Assembly (NCBI RefSeq): GCF_000761215.1
Contig: NZ_CP009438.1
Location: 1,520,501 to 1,584,500 of the forward strand
DNA length: 64,000 nt
Reading direction: 5' to 3'
Source of the DNA: Streptomyces glaucescens
GTDB taxonomy: Bacteria; Actinomycetota; Actinomycetes; Streptomycetales; Streptomycetaceae
Both the position numbers and the translations under genes were made by a program. The notes under the pieces were generated by a model. It had not been told where the DNA came from. It was given only the letters and a program-made list of their open reading frames with translations, and did no database searches. Position 1 is the stretch's first letter. Every line of letters starts with the position of its first letter. Positions 37,996-46,630 of the stretch are shown here, piece by piece.

Positions 37996-38760
37996 ATGGC
38001 ACGGAACATCCAGTCGCTCGAGCGGGCAGCCGCGATGCTGCGACTGCTCGCGGGCGGCGAGCGGCGGCTGGGCCTGTCCGACATCGCCTCGGCCCTGGGG
38101 CTCGCCAAGGGCACCGCGCACGGCATCCTGCGCACCCTCCAGCAGGAGGGCTTCGTGGAGCAGGAGGAGACCTCCGGCCGCTACCAGCTGGGCGCGGAGC
38201 TGCTGCGCCTGGGCACCACCTACCTGGACGTGCACGAGCTGCGCGCCCGGGCCCTGGTCTGGACGGACGACCTGGCCCGCTCCAGCGGCGAGAGCGTCTA
38301 CCTGGGGGTGCTGCACCAGCAGGGCGTGCTCATCGTCCACCACGTCTTCCGGCCGGACGACAGCCGGCAGGTGCTGGAGATCGGCGCCATGCAGCCGCTG
38401 CACTCCACGGCGCTCGGCAAGGTCCTCTCGGCGTACGACCCGGTCGCCCACAGCGAGGCCGTCGAGGCCGACCGCAAGGCCTTCACCGACCGCACCGTCT
38501 GCGACCTGGCCCCCTTCGAGCAGATCCTCGACGTCACACGCGCGCGTGGCTACGCGGCCGACGTGGAGGAGACCTGGGAGGGCGTGGCCTCGATCGCCGC
38601 GCCCATCCACGACCGGCGCCGGATGCCGGTCGGCGCGGTCGGCATCACCGGCGCGGTGGAACGGGTGTGCCGGGACGGCGAACTGCGCCCGGAACTGATC
38701 GCCGCGGTACGGGACTGCGCCCGCGCGGTGTCGCGGGACCTGGGCGCGGGCCGCTTCTGA
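37996..38760 (+). CDS. gylR: Glycerol operon regulator GylR (IclR family)
   Basis: 254 residues. Winged HTH (LSDIASALGLAKGTAHGILR, about 27-46) and an IclR effector domain (VYLGVLHQQGVLIVHHVF; STALGKVLSAYDP; VASIAAPIHDRRRMPVGAVG). Repressor of the gyl operon, released by glycerol-3-phosphate in S. coelicolor. ATG at 37996 follows GGAGG. The last codons and the TGA stop lie inside the first unit of the downstream repeat array. Confidence 0.95.
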   Translation: MARNIQSLERAAAMLRLLAGGERRLGLSDIASALGLAKGTAHGILRTLQQEGFVEQEETSGRYQLGAELLRLGTTYLDVHELRARALVWTDDLARSSGESVYLGVLHQQGVLIVHHVFRPDDSRQVLEIGAMQPLHSTALGKVLSAYDPVAHSEAVEADRKAFTDRTVCDLAPFEQILDVTRARGYAADVEETWEGVASIAAPIHDRRRMPVGAVGITGAVERVCRDGELRPELIAAVRDCARAVSRDLGAGRF

Positions 38761-39449
38761 GCACACGACCGGGGCGCGGGGCGCTTCGGGGTGTGCGGCC
38801 GGGGCGTAGGCGGCCGTGGGCGCGCGGCTGAGGCGCGCCGGTCACTGCTGAGCACACGACCGGGGCGCGGGCGCTTCGGCCTGCGGCGGGACGCGGCCCC
38901 TCCCAGACTCGGGGGCGGGGCCTGGGTCGCTTCTGCACGTACGGCCCTGGCGGGAGCCACTTCCGGGCGCACGGCTGCCGCGCGGGGCCACTGCTGAGCA
39001 CGCGACTGGAGCCGGGCGCACCGGCCTGCGGCGGGGCGCGGCCCCCTTCCGAACCTGGGCCAGGCAGAGGGCCGCTTCCGCGCGGACGGCCGGGCCGGGG
39101 CCGCTTCCGGCCTACGGCGAGGCGCGGGCGCCTTCCGGGACCTGGAGCCGGGGCCTGGGCCGCTTCCGGGCGCGCGACTGCGGCGCGGGCCGCTCCTGAG
39201 CACACGACCCGGGGCGCGGGCGCTTCCGGCCTATGGCGGGGCGCGGCCCCTTCCGGACCTGGAGGCCGGGCGGAAGGCCGCTTACGAGCGCACCACCCAC
39301 GGGCCGCCTGTCGGCGCACGGCCGGGCGCGGGCGCTCGCCGACCTGGAACCGGAGCGCGGGCCGCCTCCGCGCGCACGGCCGGGCGCGAGGCCCTTCCGG
39401 AGCTGCGGCGGGCCGGGGGCCGCTCATGGCGCGCGGCCCGGGCGCGGGG
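38750..39449. repeat. Higher-order tandem repeat array between gylR and glpF
   Basis: About 22-24 degenerate units with a mean period near 29 bp, each centred on a GCTTCCGG-like core. Four subunit types alternate in the order A-B-C-D: A carries TGAGCACACGACCGGGGCGC (38758, 38849, 38995, 39197), B CCTGCGGCGGGGCGCGGCCC (38880, 39026, 39110, 39230), C ACCTGGAGCCGGGGCCTGGG (38905, 39053, 39140, 39257, 39342), D GCGCACGGCCGGGCGCGGGC (38936, 38969, 39081, 39171, 39288, 39314, 39373). The first A unit overlaps the gylR stop codon. Units are not multiples of 3, so no protein repeat is kept in frame. Confidence 0.85.
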
Positions 39450-39572
39450 CGCCGTACGGGGCGGTGACGGCACCACCCGCCGGGACACCGGACGGGGTTG
39501 CGGTGATCGCCGTACTCTGAGATCGAACGGGGCGGACAAACCGGGCACGCCCCTGCCCAGTGCGGCATCGAA

Positions 39573-39618
39573 GATCGATAAGTCACCGCGATCAATAACG
39601 ATCGGGTATTCGATAACG
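39573..39618 (+). promoter_or_regulatory. Three spaced direct repeats upstream of the gyl promoter
   Basis: GATCGATAAG, GATCAATAACG and ATTCGATAACG recur at 17-18-bp intervals immediately upstream of a TTGACG box (39625-39630). They stand out as AT-rich within GC-rich DNA and may be activator or repressor half-sites. Confidence 0.5.
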
Positions 39619-39624
39619 GAACCC

Positions 39625-39654
39625 TTGACGCATGTGCGACCGCCCGACAAGACT
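39625..39654 (+). promoter_or_regulatory. glpFp: Candidate promoter of glpF-glpK-glpD
   Basis: TTGACG at 39625-39630 resembles a vegetative -35 box; a weak AAGACT at 39649-39654 is the best -10 at 18-bp spacing. The GylR site starts 10 bp further on, which suits repression at the transcription start. Confidence 0.5.
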
Positions 39655-39663
39655 CCCGTCCAT

Positions 39664-39690
39664 CGGTCGGCATTGTCGAACACCTACCGG
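39664..39690 (-). promoter_or_regulatory. GylR operator candidate upstream of glpF
   Basis: Read on the minus strand it is CCGGTAGGTGTTCGACAATG then CCGACCG; apart from one inserted G and three substitutions it equals the site before gylR. Half-site TGTTCG is perfect; the other is CGACCG. It lies 121 bp before the glpF start. Confidence 0.8.
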
Positions 39691-39810
39691 CAATAAGCGC
39701 TAGAGTGTGACAACGCCAAGGGCCGGCATCGCTCTCACCCCCGAGGGCGCGGAACCTCCGTAGGGACACGGGGTTCGGCTTCCCCTGGACGAAGGACAAA
39801 GGAGTCGCGG

Positions 39811-40599
39811 GTGTCCAGCTCCGACATCTTCATCGGCGAGACCATCGGTACCGCCATACTCATCCTGCTCGGCGCCGGCGTTGTCGCCGCCGTCGTGCTC
39901 AAGGCCTCCAAGGCCCGCAACGCCGGCTGGCTCGCCATCACCTTCGGGTGGGGTTTCGCGGTGCTCACGGCCGTCTACATCTCGGCGCCCCTGTCCGGCG
40001 CCCACCTGAACCCGGCCGTCACGCTCGGTATCGCGATCAAGGACAACGACTGGAGCAACGTCCCCACCTACTTCGCGGGACAGCTGCTCGGCGCCATGAT
40101 CGGCGCCACCCTCGCCTGGGTGGCCTACTACGGCCAGTTCCACGCCCACCTCACGGACCGCGAGATCGTCGGCGGTCCGGGCACCCAGTCCACCAAGGCC
40201 GTGGAGGCGCGGGAGGCCCAGGCCGGACCGGTCCTCGGCGTCTTCTCCACCGGCCCCGAGGTGCGCAACGTGGTGATGAACCTCGCCACCGAGATCATCG
40301 GCACCTTCGTGCTCGTCCTCGCGGTCCTCACCCAGGGCCTCAACGACAACGGCAACGGCCTCGGCACCCTCGGCGCGCTGATCACCGCGCTCGTCGTGGT
40401 CGGCATCGGCCTCTCGCTGGGCGGTCCCACCGGATACGCCATCAACCCCGCGCGCGACCTCGGCCCGCGCATCGTGCACGCACTGCTCCCCCTGCCCAAC
40501 AAGGGCGGGTCCGACTGGGGCTACGCCTGGATCCCGGTCGTGGGCCCGCTGATCGGCGCCGCGATCGCGGCAGGCCTGTACAGGCTGGCTTTCGCCTAG
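39811..40599 (+). CDS. glpF: Glycerol uptake facilitator (aquaglyceroporin)
   Basis: 262 residues, six membrane spans plus two half-helices carrying the NPA boxes: [13 protein letters not shown] in the first half and [13 protein letters not shown] in the second. The Arg after the second NPA belongs to the selectivity filter, and Asp in the NPARD motif marks glycerol facilitators. GTG at 39811 has AAAGGAG 6 bp upstream. First gene of the gyl operon (glpF-glpK-glpD), 63 bp before glpK. Confidence 0.96.
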   Translation: MSSSDIFIGETIGTAILILLGAGVVAAVVLKASKARNAGWLAITFGWGFAVLTAVYISAPLSGAHLNPAVTLGIAIKDNDWSNVPTYFAGQLLGAMIGATLAWVAYYGQFHAHLTDREIVGGPGTQSTKAVEAREAQAGPVLGVFSTGPEVRNVVMNLATEIIGTFVLVLAVLTQGLNDNGNGLGTLGALITALVVVGIGLSLGGPTGYAINPARDLGPRIVHALLPLPNKGGSDWGYAWIPVVGPLIGAAIAAGLYRLAFA

Positions 40600-40662
40600 A
40601 GCATCCGCTGAAGCAACAGCGCACCACAGCAGACCGTTTCCGTGAATCCCCAGGAGCACACC

Positions 40663-42201
40663 GTGACCGACGCGCACACCGCCGGCCCGTTCATCGCCGC
40701 CATCGACCAGGGCACGACCTCCTCGCGCTGCATCGTCTTCGACCGGGACGGCCGCATCGTCTCCGTCGACCAGAAGGAGCACGAGCAGATCTTCCCCAAG
40801 CCGGGCTGGGTCGAGCACAACGCCACCGAGATCTGGACCAACGTCCAGGAGGTCGTCGCCGGAGCCATCGAGAAGGCCGGCATCACCCGCGACGACATCA
40901 AGGCCATCGGCATCACCAACCAGCGCGAGACCACCGTGCTGTGGGACCGGAACACCGGTGAGCCGGTCCACAACGCCATCGTCTGGCAGGACACCCGCAC
41001 CGACGCCCTCTGCAAGGAGCTGGGCCGCAACGTCGGTCAGGACCGCTTCCGCCGCGAGACCGGCCTGCCGCTGGCCTCCTACTTCGCCGGCCCCAAGGCC
41101 CGCTGGCTGCTGGACAACGTCGACGGGCTGCGCGAGCGCGCCGAGGCCGGCGACATCCTCTTCGGCACCATGGACACCTGGGTCATCTGGAACCTGACCG
41201 GCGGCGTGGACGGCGGCAAGCACGTCACGGACGTCACCAACGCCTCCCGCACCATGCTGATGAACCTGCACACCATGCGGTGGGACGAGAAGATCGCCGA
41301 GTCCATCGGGGTGCCGACCGCGATGCTCCCGGAGATCCGCTCCTCCGCCGAGGTGTACGGCGAGATCACCGGCGGCCGCCTCGGCGAGCTGCTCGGGGGC
41401 ATCCCGGTCGCCTCCGCGCTCGGCGACCAGCAGGCGGCCCTGTTCGGCCAGACCTGTTTCTCCGAGGGCGAGACCAAGTCGACGTACGGCACCGGCACCT
41501 TCATGGTGATGAACACCGGCGACAAGATCATCAACTCCTACAGCGGCCTGCTGACCACGGTCGGCTACCAGATCGGCGACGACCGGCCGGTCTACGCCCT
41601 GGAGGGCTCGATCGCCGTCACCGGCTCCCTGGTGCAGTGGATGCGCGACCAGATGGGCCTGATCTCCACCGCCGCCGAGATCGAGACGCTCGCGCTGTCG
41701 GTCGAGGACAACGGCGGCGCCTACTTCGTGCCCGCCTTCTCCGGCCTGTTCGCCCCCTACTGGCGCTCCGACGCCCGCGGTGTGATCGCCGGCCTGACCC
41801 GGTACGTCACCAAGGCGCACCTGGCCCGTGCCGTGCTGGAGGCCACCGCCTGGCAGACCCGCGAGATCGCGGACGCCATGACGAAGGACTCCGGCGTGGA
41901 GCTGGCCGCCCTCAAGGTCGACGGCGGCATGACCTCCAACAACCTGCTGATGCAGACCCTCGCCGACTTCGTGGACGCCCCCGTGGTGCGCCCGATGGTC
42001 GCCGAGACCACCTGCCTCGGCGCCGCCTACGCCGCCGGCCTCGCCGTCGGCTTCTGGACCAGCACCGACGACCTGCGCGCCAACTGGCGGCGGGCCGCCG
42101 AGTGGACCCCCCGCATGGACGCGGAGATCCGCGACCGTGAGTACAAGAACTGGCTCAAGGCCGTCGAACGGACCATGGGCTGGCTCGAGGACGAGAACTG
42201 A
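40663..42201 (+). CDS. glpK: Glycerol kinase
   Basis: 512 residues. ATP-dependent phosphorylation of glycerol to glycerol-3-phosphate. FGGY-kinase signatures: [74 protein letters not shown] and [22 protein letters not shown] at 40663 (7 bp after CAGGAG) is preferred to GTG 40642, which would place that ribosome site inside the gene. Confidence 0.96.
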   Translation: MTDAHTAGPFIAAIDQGTTSSRCIVFDRDGRIVSVDQKEHEQIFPKPGWVEHNATEIWTNVQEVVAGAIEKAGITRDDIKAIGITNQRETTVLWDRNTGEPVHNAIVWQDTRTDALCKELGRNVGQDRFRRETGLPLASYFAGPKARWLLDNVDGLRERAEAGDILFGTMDTWVIWNLTGGVDGGKHVTDVTNASRTMLMNLHTMRWDEKIAESIGVPTAMLPEIRSSAEVYGEITGGRLGELLGGIPVASALGDQQAALFGQTCFSEGETKSTYGTGTFMVMNTGDKIINSYSGLLTTVGYQIGDDRPVYALEGSIAVTGSLVQWMRDQMGLISTAAEIETLALSVEDNGGAYFVPAFSGLFAPYWRSDARGVIAGLTRYVTKAHLARAVLEATAWQTREIADAMTKDSGVELAALKVDGGMTSNNLLMQTLADFVDAPVVRPMVAETTCLGAAYAAGLAVGFWTSTDDLRANWRRAAEWTPRMDAEIRDREYKNWLKAVERTMGWLEDEN

Positions 42202-42262
42202 CCCGAGCCCGGCTTCGGGAGCGAGTTCTCCGCCGAGCTCTGATGAGGAGTAAGAACCCGAC

Positions 42263-43879
42263 ATGACCAGTCAGTCCACCCTGCAGTCCGTGCCCGCCCT
42301 CGGTACGCACCCGGCCTCCGGCTCGAACCCGAGCCGCGCCGAGACCCGGGAACGGCTCGCCAAGGCGTCGTACGACCTCCTTGTGATCGGCGGCGGCATC
42401 CTGGGCATCTCCACCGCCTGGCACGCCGCGCAGTCCGGGCTCAGGGTGGCGCTGGTCGACGCCGGCGACTTCGCCGGTGCCACCTCCTCCGCCTCCTCCA
42501 AGCTGCTCCACGGCGGTCTGCGCTACCTGCAGACCGGCGCGGTGAAGCTGGTGGCGGAGAACCACTTCGAGCGCCGTGCGGTCTCCCGCCAGGTGGCCCC
42601 CCACCTGGCGAACCCGCTCACCTTCTACCTCCCCGTGTACAAGGGCGGGCCGCACGGCGCCGCGAAGCTCGGGGCCGGCGTCTTCGCCTACTCGATGCTG
42701 TCGGCGTTCGGCGACGGCGTGGGCCACCTGCTCTCCCCCGCCAAGGCCGCGGCGGACGTGCCCGAGCTGCGCACCGAGAACCTGAAGGCCGTGGCCGTCT
42801 ACGGCGACGACCAGATGAACGACGCCCGCATGGCCCTGATGACGGTCCGCGCGGCCGTCGAGGCGGGCGCGGTCGTCCTCAACCACGCCGAGGTCACCGG
42901 CCTGCGCTTCACCAAGGGCCGGGTGACGGGCGCCGAGCTGAAGGACCGCCTGTCCGGCGACGAGTTCGGTGTGAACGCCCGTCTGGTGCTGAACGCGACC
43001 GGCCCGTGGGTCGACCACCTGCGCCGGATGGAGGACCCGGACGCCGCCCCGTCGATCCGGCTGTCGAAGGGCGCGCACCTGGTCCTGAAGCGGACCTCCC
43101 CGTGGAAGGCGGCGCTCGCCACCCCGATCGACAAGTACCGCATCACCTTCGCCCTCCCCTGGGAGGACATGCTGCTCCTCGGCACCACCGACGAGGAGTT
43201 CGAGGGCGACCCGGCGGACGTCGCGGTCAACGACAAGGACATAGCCCAGATCCTCGACGAGGCCGCGTTCTCCATCCGCGACCAGCAGCTCGACCGCGAC
43301 CTGATCACCTACGCGTTCGCCGGTCTGCGGGTGCTGCCGGGCGGCCCCGGCGACACCGCGAAGGCCAAGCGCGAGACGGTCGTCACCGAGGGCCGGGGCG
43401 GCATGCTGTCCGTCGCGGGCGGCAAGTGGACGACCTTCCGGCACATCGGCCGCACGGTGATGAAGAAGCTGGAGTCGCTGCCGGGCCACCCGCTGGGCGA
43501 GGACTTCGAGCCGATCTCGTCGCTGCCGAAGAAGCTGCCGCTGCCCGGTGTCGCCAACCCGCGCGCGGTCGCCCACCGGCTGCTCGCCGACGGCCCGGCG
43601 CCCGGCCCGCGCATGGCGGCGGACACCGCCCGGCACCTGGCCACCCACTACGGCTCGCTGGCCTTCGACATCGCCCGCCTCGCCAACGACGACCCGGAGC
43701 TGGCCCGGCGGGTCCACCCGGACGCGCCGGAGATCTGGGCGCAGGTCGTCTGGGCCCGCGACCACGAGTGGGCGGAGACCGCGGACGACGTGCTGCGCCG
43801 CCGCACCACGCTGACCATCCGCGGTCTGGCCACGGACGAGATCCGCGCGAAGGTCCAGGACCTGCTCGACGAGAAGTAG
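42263..43879 (+). CDS. glpD: Aerobic glycerol-3-phosphate dehydrogenase
   Basis: 538 residues. Membrane-associated FAD enzyme oxidising glycerol-3-phosphate to dihydroxyacetone phosphate and passing electrons to quinones. FAD-binding LLVIGGGILGISTAWHAAQS (about 38-57), SSKLLHGGLRYLQTGAVKLV, VLNATGPWVDHLRRM, and the C-terminal helical DAO_C domain (RRTTLTIRGLATDEIRAKVQ). ATG follows GAGGAG. Last gene of the gyl operon, closed by a double hairpin. Confidence 0.96.
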   Translation: MTSQSTLQSVPALGTHPASGSNPSRAETRERLAKASYDLLVIGGGILGISTAWHAAQSGLRVALVDAGDFAGATSSASSKLLHGGLRYLQTGAVKLVAENHFERRAVSRQVAPHLANPLTFYLPVYKGGPHGAAKLGAGVFAYSMLSAFGDGVGHLLSPAKAAADVPELRTENLKAVAVYGDDQMNDARMALMTVRAAVEAGAVVLNHAEVTGLRFTKGRVTGAELKDRLSGDEFGVNARLVLNATGPWVDHLRRMEDPDAAPSIRLSKGAHLVLKRTSPWKAALATPIDKYRITFALPWEDMLLLGTTDEEFEGDPADVAVNDKDIAQILDEAAFSIRDQQLDRDLITYAFAGLRVLPGGPGDTAKAKRETVVTEGRGGMLSVAGGKWTTFRHIGRTVMKKLESLPGHPLGEDFEPISSLPKKLPLPGVANPRAVAHRLLADGPAPGPRMAADTARHLATHYGSLAFDIARLANDDPELARRVHPDAPEIWAQVVWARDHEWAETADDVLRRRTTLTIRGLATDEIRAKVQDLLDEK

Positions 43880-43924
43880 ACCCGGTGCCGGCACTTCCCT
43901 GACCGCAGCCGGCACCCGAGGAAC

Positions 43925-43993
43925 GGCCCCCTCCGCACAGGGGGGCCGGGCCCCGCCGAGGGGGCGGCTCCGCACCGGCGGAGCCGCCCCCTC
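43925..43993 (+). terminator. Double hairpin ending the gyl operon
   Basis: A small stem (GGCCCCC / GGGGGCC, 43925-43947) is followed by a perfect 16-bp stem at 43958-43993 (GAGGGGGCGGCTCCGC, loop ACCG). It can also serve the convergent oxidoreductase gene ending at 44012. Confidence 0.82.
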
Positions 43994-44011
43994 CGCCATG
44001 CCCGTACGGCT

Positions 44012-44881
44012 CTACAGCAGGGCGTCGCCGAGCAGCCGCCAGGCCGGGAGGGAGGAGGCGCCGGGTTCGGTGCCGATGACCTGGACGGCCACATGGTCGG
44101 CGCCCGCGTCGACGTGGGCGGCCAGCTTGGCGGCGACGGCGTCCGGCTCGCCCCAGAAGACCAGGTCGTCGACGAGGCGGTCGCTGCCGCCGCCGGTGAG
44201 TTCGTCCTCCGCGTAGCCGAGCCGGCGGAACTTGGCGAGGTTGTAGGGGGTGTCCAGGTACGGGCGCAGGTGCTCGCGGGCCGTCGCGCGCGCCTTGTCC
44301 GGGTCGGTCTCCAGCAGGACGGCGTGCTCGACGCCGAGGAAGGGGTCCGGGCCGAGGATGGCACGGGCCTCGGCGGTGTGGGCCACGCTGACGTGGTAGG
44401 TGTGCGCGCCGGCCGTGCGGTCGCGGGCGAGTCCCAGCATCCTGGGGCCGTAGGCCGCGAGCAGGCGGCGCACCGGAGGTGCCGGTTCGGGCGCGTCCAG
44501 GGCGTCCATCTCGTCGAGGTAGGCGGCCATGGCGGCGATGGGTTTGACGCCGGGGCGCGGCCGGCCGCCGTAGCCGAGGCCGAGGATGTGGCGTCCGGGG
44601 TGGGCGTCGGCGAGGAGGAGCGCCCCGGCCTGGGCCGCGGCGGCGTCGCGCGCCCAGATCTGGGCGATGCCGTTGATCACGTGCAGGCGCTCGGTGGCGG
44701 CGAGCAGATGACCGGCGAGGGTGAGCGCCTCGCGCTGTCCCACCTCGGGGAACCACAGGGCCCGCCAGCCCCGTTCCTCCAGCTCCTGTACGGACTCGCG
44801 GATCCGTCCGGCGGGCTGGTGCTCGAAGTCGAAGGTGTAGATGCCGAACGTGCCCAGCTCCAGGCCGTCGATCCCGCTCAT
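44012..44881 (-). CDS. LLM-class F420/flavin-dependent oxidoreductase
   Basis: 289 residues, luciferase-like monooxygenase fold. N-terminal strand LGTFGIYTFDFEHQPAGRIR, ALWFPEVGQREALTLAGHLL, GLGYGGRPRPGVKPIAAMAA, and C-terminal DAGADHVAVQVIGTEPG. The short form without the monooxygenase insertion suggests an F420-dependent enzyme. ATG 44881 follows GAGGGGGA closely. An ArsR regulator gene lies upstream on the same strand with a palindrome between. Substrate unknown. Confidence 0.88.
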   Translation of the reverse strand: MSGIDGLELGTFGIYTFDFEHQPAGRIRESVQELEERGWRALWFPEVGQREALTLAGHLLAATERLHVINGIAQIWARDAAAAQAGALLLADAHPGRHILGLGYGGRPRPGVKPIAAMAAYLDEMDALDAPEPAPPVRRLLAAYGPRMLGLARDRTAGAHTYHVSVAHTAEARAILGPDPFLGVEHAVLLETDPDKARATAREHLRPYLDTPYNLAKFRRLGYAEDELTGGGSDRLVDDLVFWGEPDAVAAKLAAHVDAGADHVAVQVIGTEPGASSLPAWRLLGDALL

Positions 44882-44935
44882 GGGTCCCCCTCGTGTTCGC
44901 TCGCTCGGTGTTCGCTCACGGGTCCTCACATCGGA

Positions 44936-44955
44936 ATATCGCAGATTCTCGATAT
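44936..44955. promoter_or_regulatory. Palindrome between the ArsR-type regulator and the LLM gene
   Basis: ATATCG-N8-CGATAT, AT-rich in a GC-rich setting, 55 bp before the LLM start. It matches the size expected for an ArsR-family operator and may mark the regulator's control of the oxidoreductase gene. Confidence 0.55.
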
Positions 44956-44992
44956 GAGGCGCAACAGGTGGTCCCGGCCCGCCGACGAACGA

Positions 44993-45325
44993 CTAGAGGG
45001 TGCGGCCCAGTTCCTCGACGAGCGCGGCGATCCGCTCCTCGTCCCGCTTGTAGTGGGTCCACTTGCCGATCCGGGTCGCCCGCACCAGCCCCGCCCGCTG
45101 CAGCTCGGCCAGGTACGCCGACACCGTCGACTGGGCCAGGCCGGCCTTGGCCTGGATGTGGCTCACGCACACCCCCACCTCCGCCGGATCGGCGACGGCG
45201 GCCCGCGCGGGGAAGTGGCGCTCGGGCTCCCGCAGCCACTGCAGCAGCTGCAACCGCACGGGGTTCGAGAGCGCGCGCAGCGCGTCGACCAGCCCGGGGT
45301 CCGGTGGGATCGCTGCGTCGGCCAT
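44993..45325 (-). CDS. ArsR-family winged-helix regulator
   Basis: 110 residues. LVDALRALSNPVRLQLLQWL, then recognition helix AKAGLAQSTVSAYLAELQRA and wing LVRATRIGKWTHYKRDEERI. One Cys (VGVCVSHIQ) but no ELCV-type metal-binding cluster, so metal sensing is not supported; it may sense a small molecule or redox state. It is upstream of the LLM gene on the same strand. Confidence 0.88.
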   Translation of the reverse strand: MADAAIPPDPGLVDALRALSNPVRLQLLQWLREPERHFPARAAVADPAEVGVCVSHIQAKAGLAQSTVSAYLAELQRAGLVRATRIGKWTHYKRDEERIAALVEELGRTL

Positions 45326-45594
45326 GGCTCCGGAGTATAGGCGGGGGTCCTCGCGTCACGGCCCGAGTCACCGGAGGCCGAGGGCCGCCGGGATCGAACG
45401 ATCTTTACGGGGCACCCGGGAAGTCGACGGCGGGCGGGGACGGGTGACCGGCTCGGACGGCCGGCCGGGTGTTCCGGGCCGGTGATCGGGGCAGTGATCC
45501 GTGCACTGCCCCCGTGCAAGGGGGCTGCGGGCGCCCACGCCGCACGCCGTAAGGTTGGGACGTCAAGCGAGGGCACGTCGGAAGGAGGCACTGG

Positions 45595-46518
45595 GTGATC
45601 GAGCTGGAGGGGGTTCCCGAGCTGATCGACCCAGTCATGGTGGCCGCGTTCGAGGGCTGGAACGATGCCGGCGACGCCGCCTCCACCGCGGTCGCTCACC
45701 TGGAACGGGAATGGAAGGGCGAGGTGTTCGCCGCGCTGGACGCGGAGGACTACTACGACTTCCAGGTGAACCGCCCCACGGTGTTCATGGACGGCGGCGT
45801 ACGCAAGATCACGTGGCCCACGACCCGGTTGTCGGTCGTCCGGATCGGCGGCGAGAAGCCGCGCGACCTGGTGCTGGTGCGCGGCATCGAACCGTCCATG
45901 CGCTGGCGCTCGTTCTGCAACGAGCTGCTGGGGTTCGCCCATGAGCTGGGGGTGGAGCTGGTGGTCATCCTGGGCGCCCTGCTCGGGGACACCCCGCACA
46001 CGCGTCCGGTCCCGATCAGCGGGACCACGTCCGACCCGGACCTGGCCCGCCGGATGGACCTGGAGGAGACCAAGTACGAGGGCCCCACGGGCATCGTCGG
46101 CGTCCTCCAGGAGGCCTGCACCCACGCGGGCGTCCCGGCGGTCTCGCTCTGGGCCGCCGTACCGCACTACGTCTCGCAGCCGCCCAACCCCAAGGCGACG
46201 CTGGCGCTGCTGAACCGCCTGGAGGACCTGATCGACGTGCGCATCCCGCTGGGCGAGCTGCCCGAGGACGCGCGCGCCTGGCAGGTCGGCGTGGACCAGC
46301 TCGCCGCCGAGGACAGCGAGGTCGCCGAGTACGTGCAGACGCTGGAGGAGGCGCGGGACACCGCCGAGCTGCCCGAGGCGTCGGGCGAGGCGATCGCGCG
46401 CGAGTTCGAGCGGTATCTGCGGCGCCGGGACGGCGGCCGGGACGCCCCCGGGGACCGCACCCGCCCGCCGATGCCGCCCAAGCCGGGCACGGACGACGGG
46501 GAATCACCGGAGGACTGA
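45595..46518 (+). CDS. PAC2-family protein
   Basis: 307 residues, PAC2 (proteasome assembly chaperone 2-like) fold: VAAFEGWNDAGDAASTAVAH at the N-terminus, VLVRGIEPSMRWRSFCNELL, and VPHYVSQPPNPKATLALLNR. Homologues sit near metH and mshC in mycobacteria too (Rv2125). GTG 45595 has GAAGGAGG 7 bp upstream. Despite the name there is no evidence that it assembles the proteasome encoded in this window. Function unknown. Confidence 0.9.
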   Translation: MIELEGVPELIDPVMVAAFEGWNDAGDAASTAVAHLEREWKGEVFAALDAEDYYDFQVNRPTVFMDGGVRKITWPTTRLSVVRIGGEKPRDLVLVRGIEPSMRWRSFCNELLGFAHELGVELVVILGALLGDTPHTRPVPISGTTSDPDLARRMDLEETKYEGPTGIVGVLQEACTHAGVPAVSLWAAVPHYVSQPPNPKATLALLNRLEDLIDVRIPLGELPEDARAWQVGVDQLAAEDSEVAEYVQTLEEARDTAELPEASGEAIAREFERYLRRRDGGRDAPGDRTRPPMPPKPGTDDGESPED

Positions 46519-46577
46519 CGGCGCCGGCGGGCGGCTTCCGGCAGGACGGGAGCCGGCCGCACGGGCCGCCGGACGCG

Positions 46578-46616
46578 TCAGGGGCGTCCCCTCGCGGCGG
46601 AGGAGACGCCCCTTGA
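46578..46616. terminator. Bidirectional terminator between the PAC2 gene and mshC
   Basis: Long stem TCAGGGGCGTCCCCTC against GAGGAGACGCCCCTTGA with one mismatch, one bulge and a 6-nt loop. It lies between two convergent stop codons (46518 and 46631). Confidence 0.8.
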
Positions 46617-46630
46617 CCGGACGCGGCGCG

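Noticed and set aside
38750..39449. The ~29-bp periodic array as a CRISPR
   Set aside because: CRISPR needs near-identical repeats separated by unique spacers with a period around 60 bp and cas genes. Here units are degenerate and contiguous with no spacers.
38550..39799. Minus-strand frames of 217 and 384 codons in the gylR-glpF interval, with repeated Arg-Pro-Ala motifs
   Set aside because: They arise from the repeat array; unit length is not a multiple of three, so the motifs jump frame, and no ribosome site or family likeness was seen.
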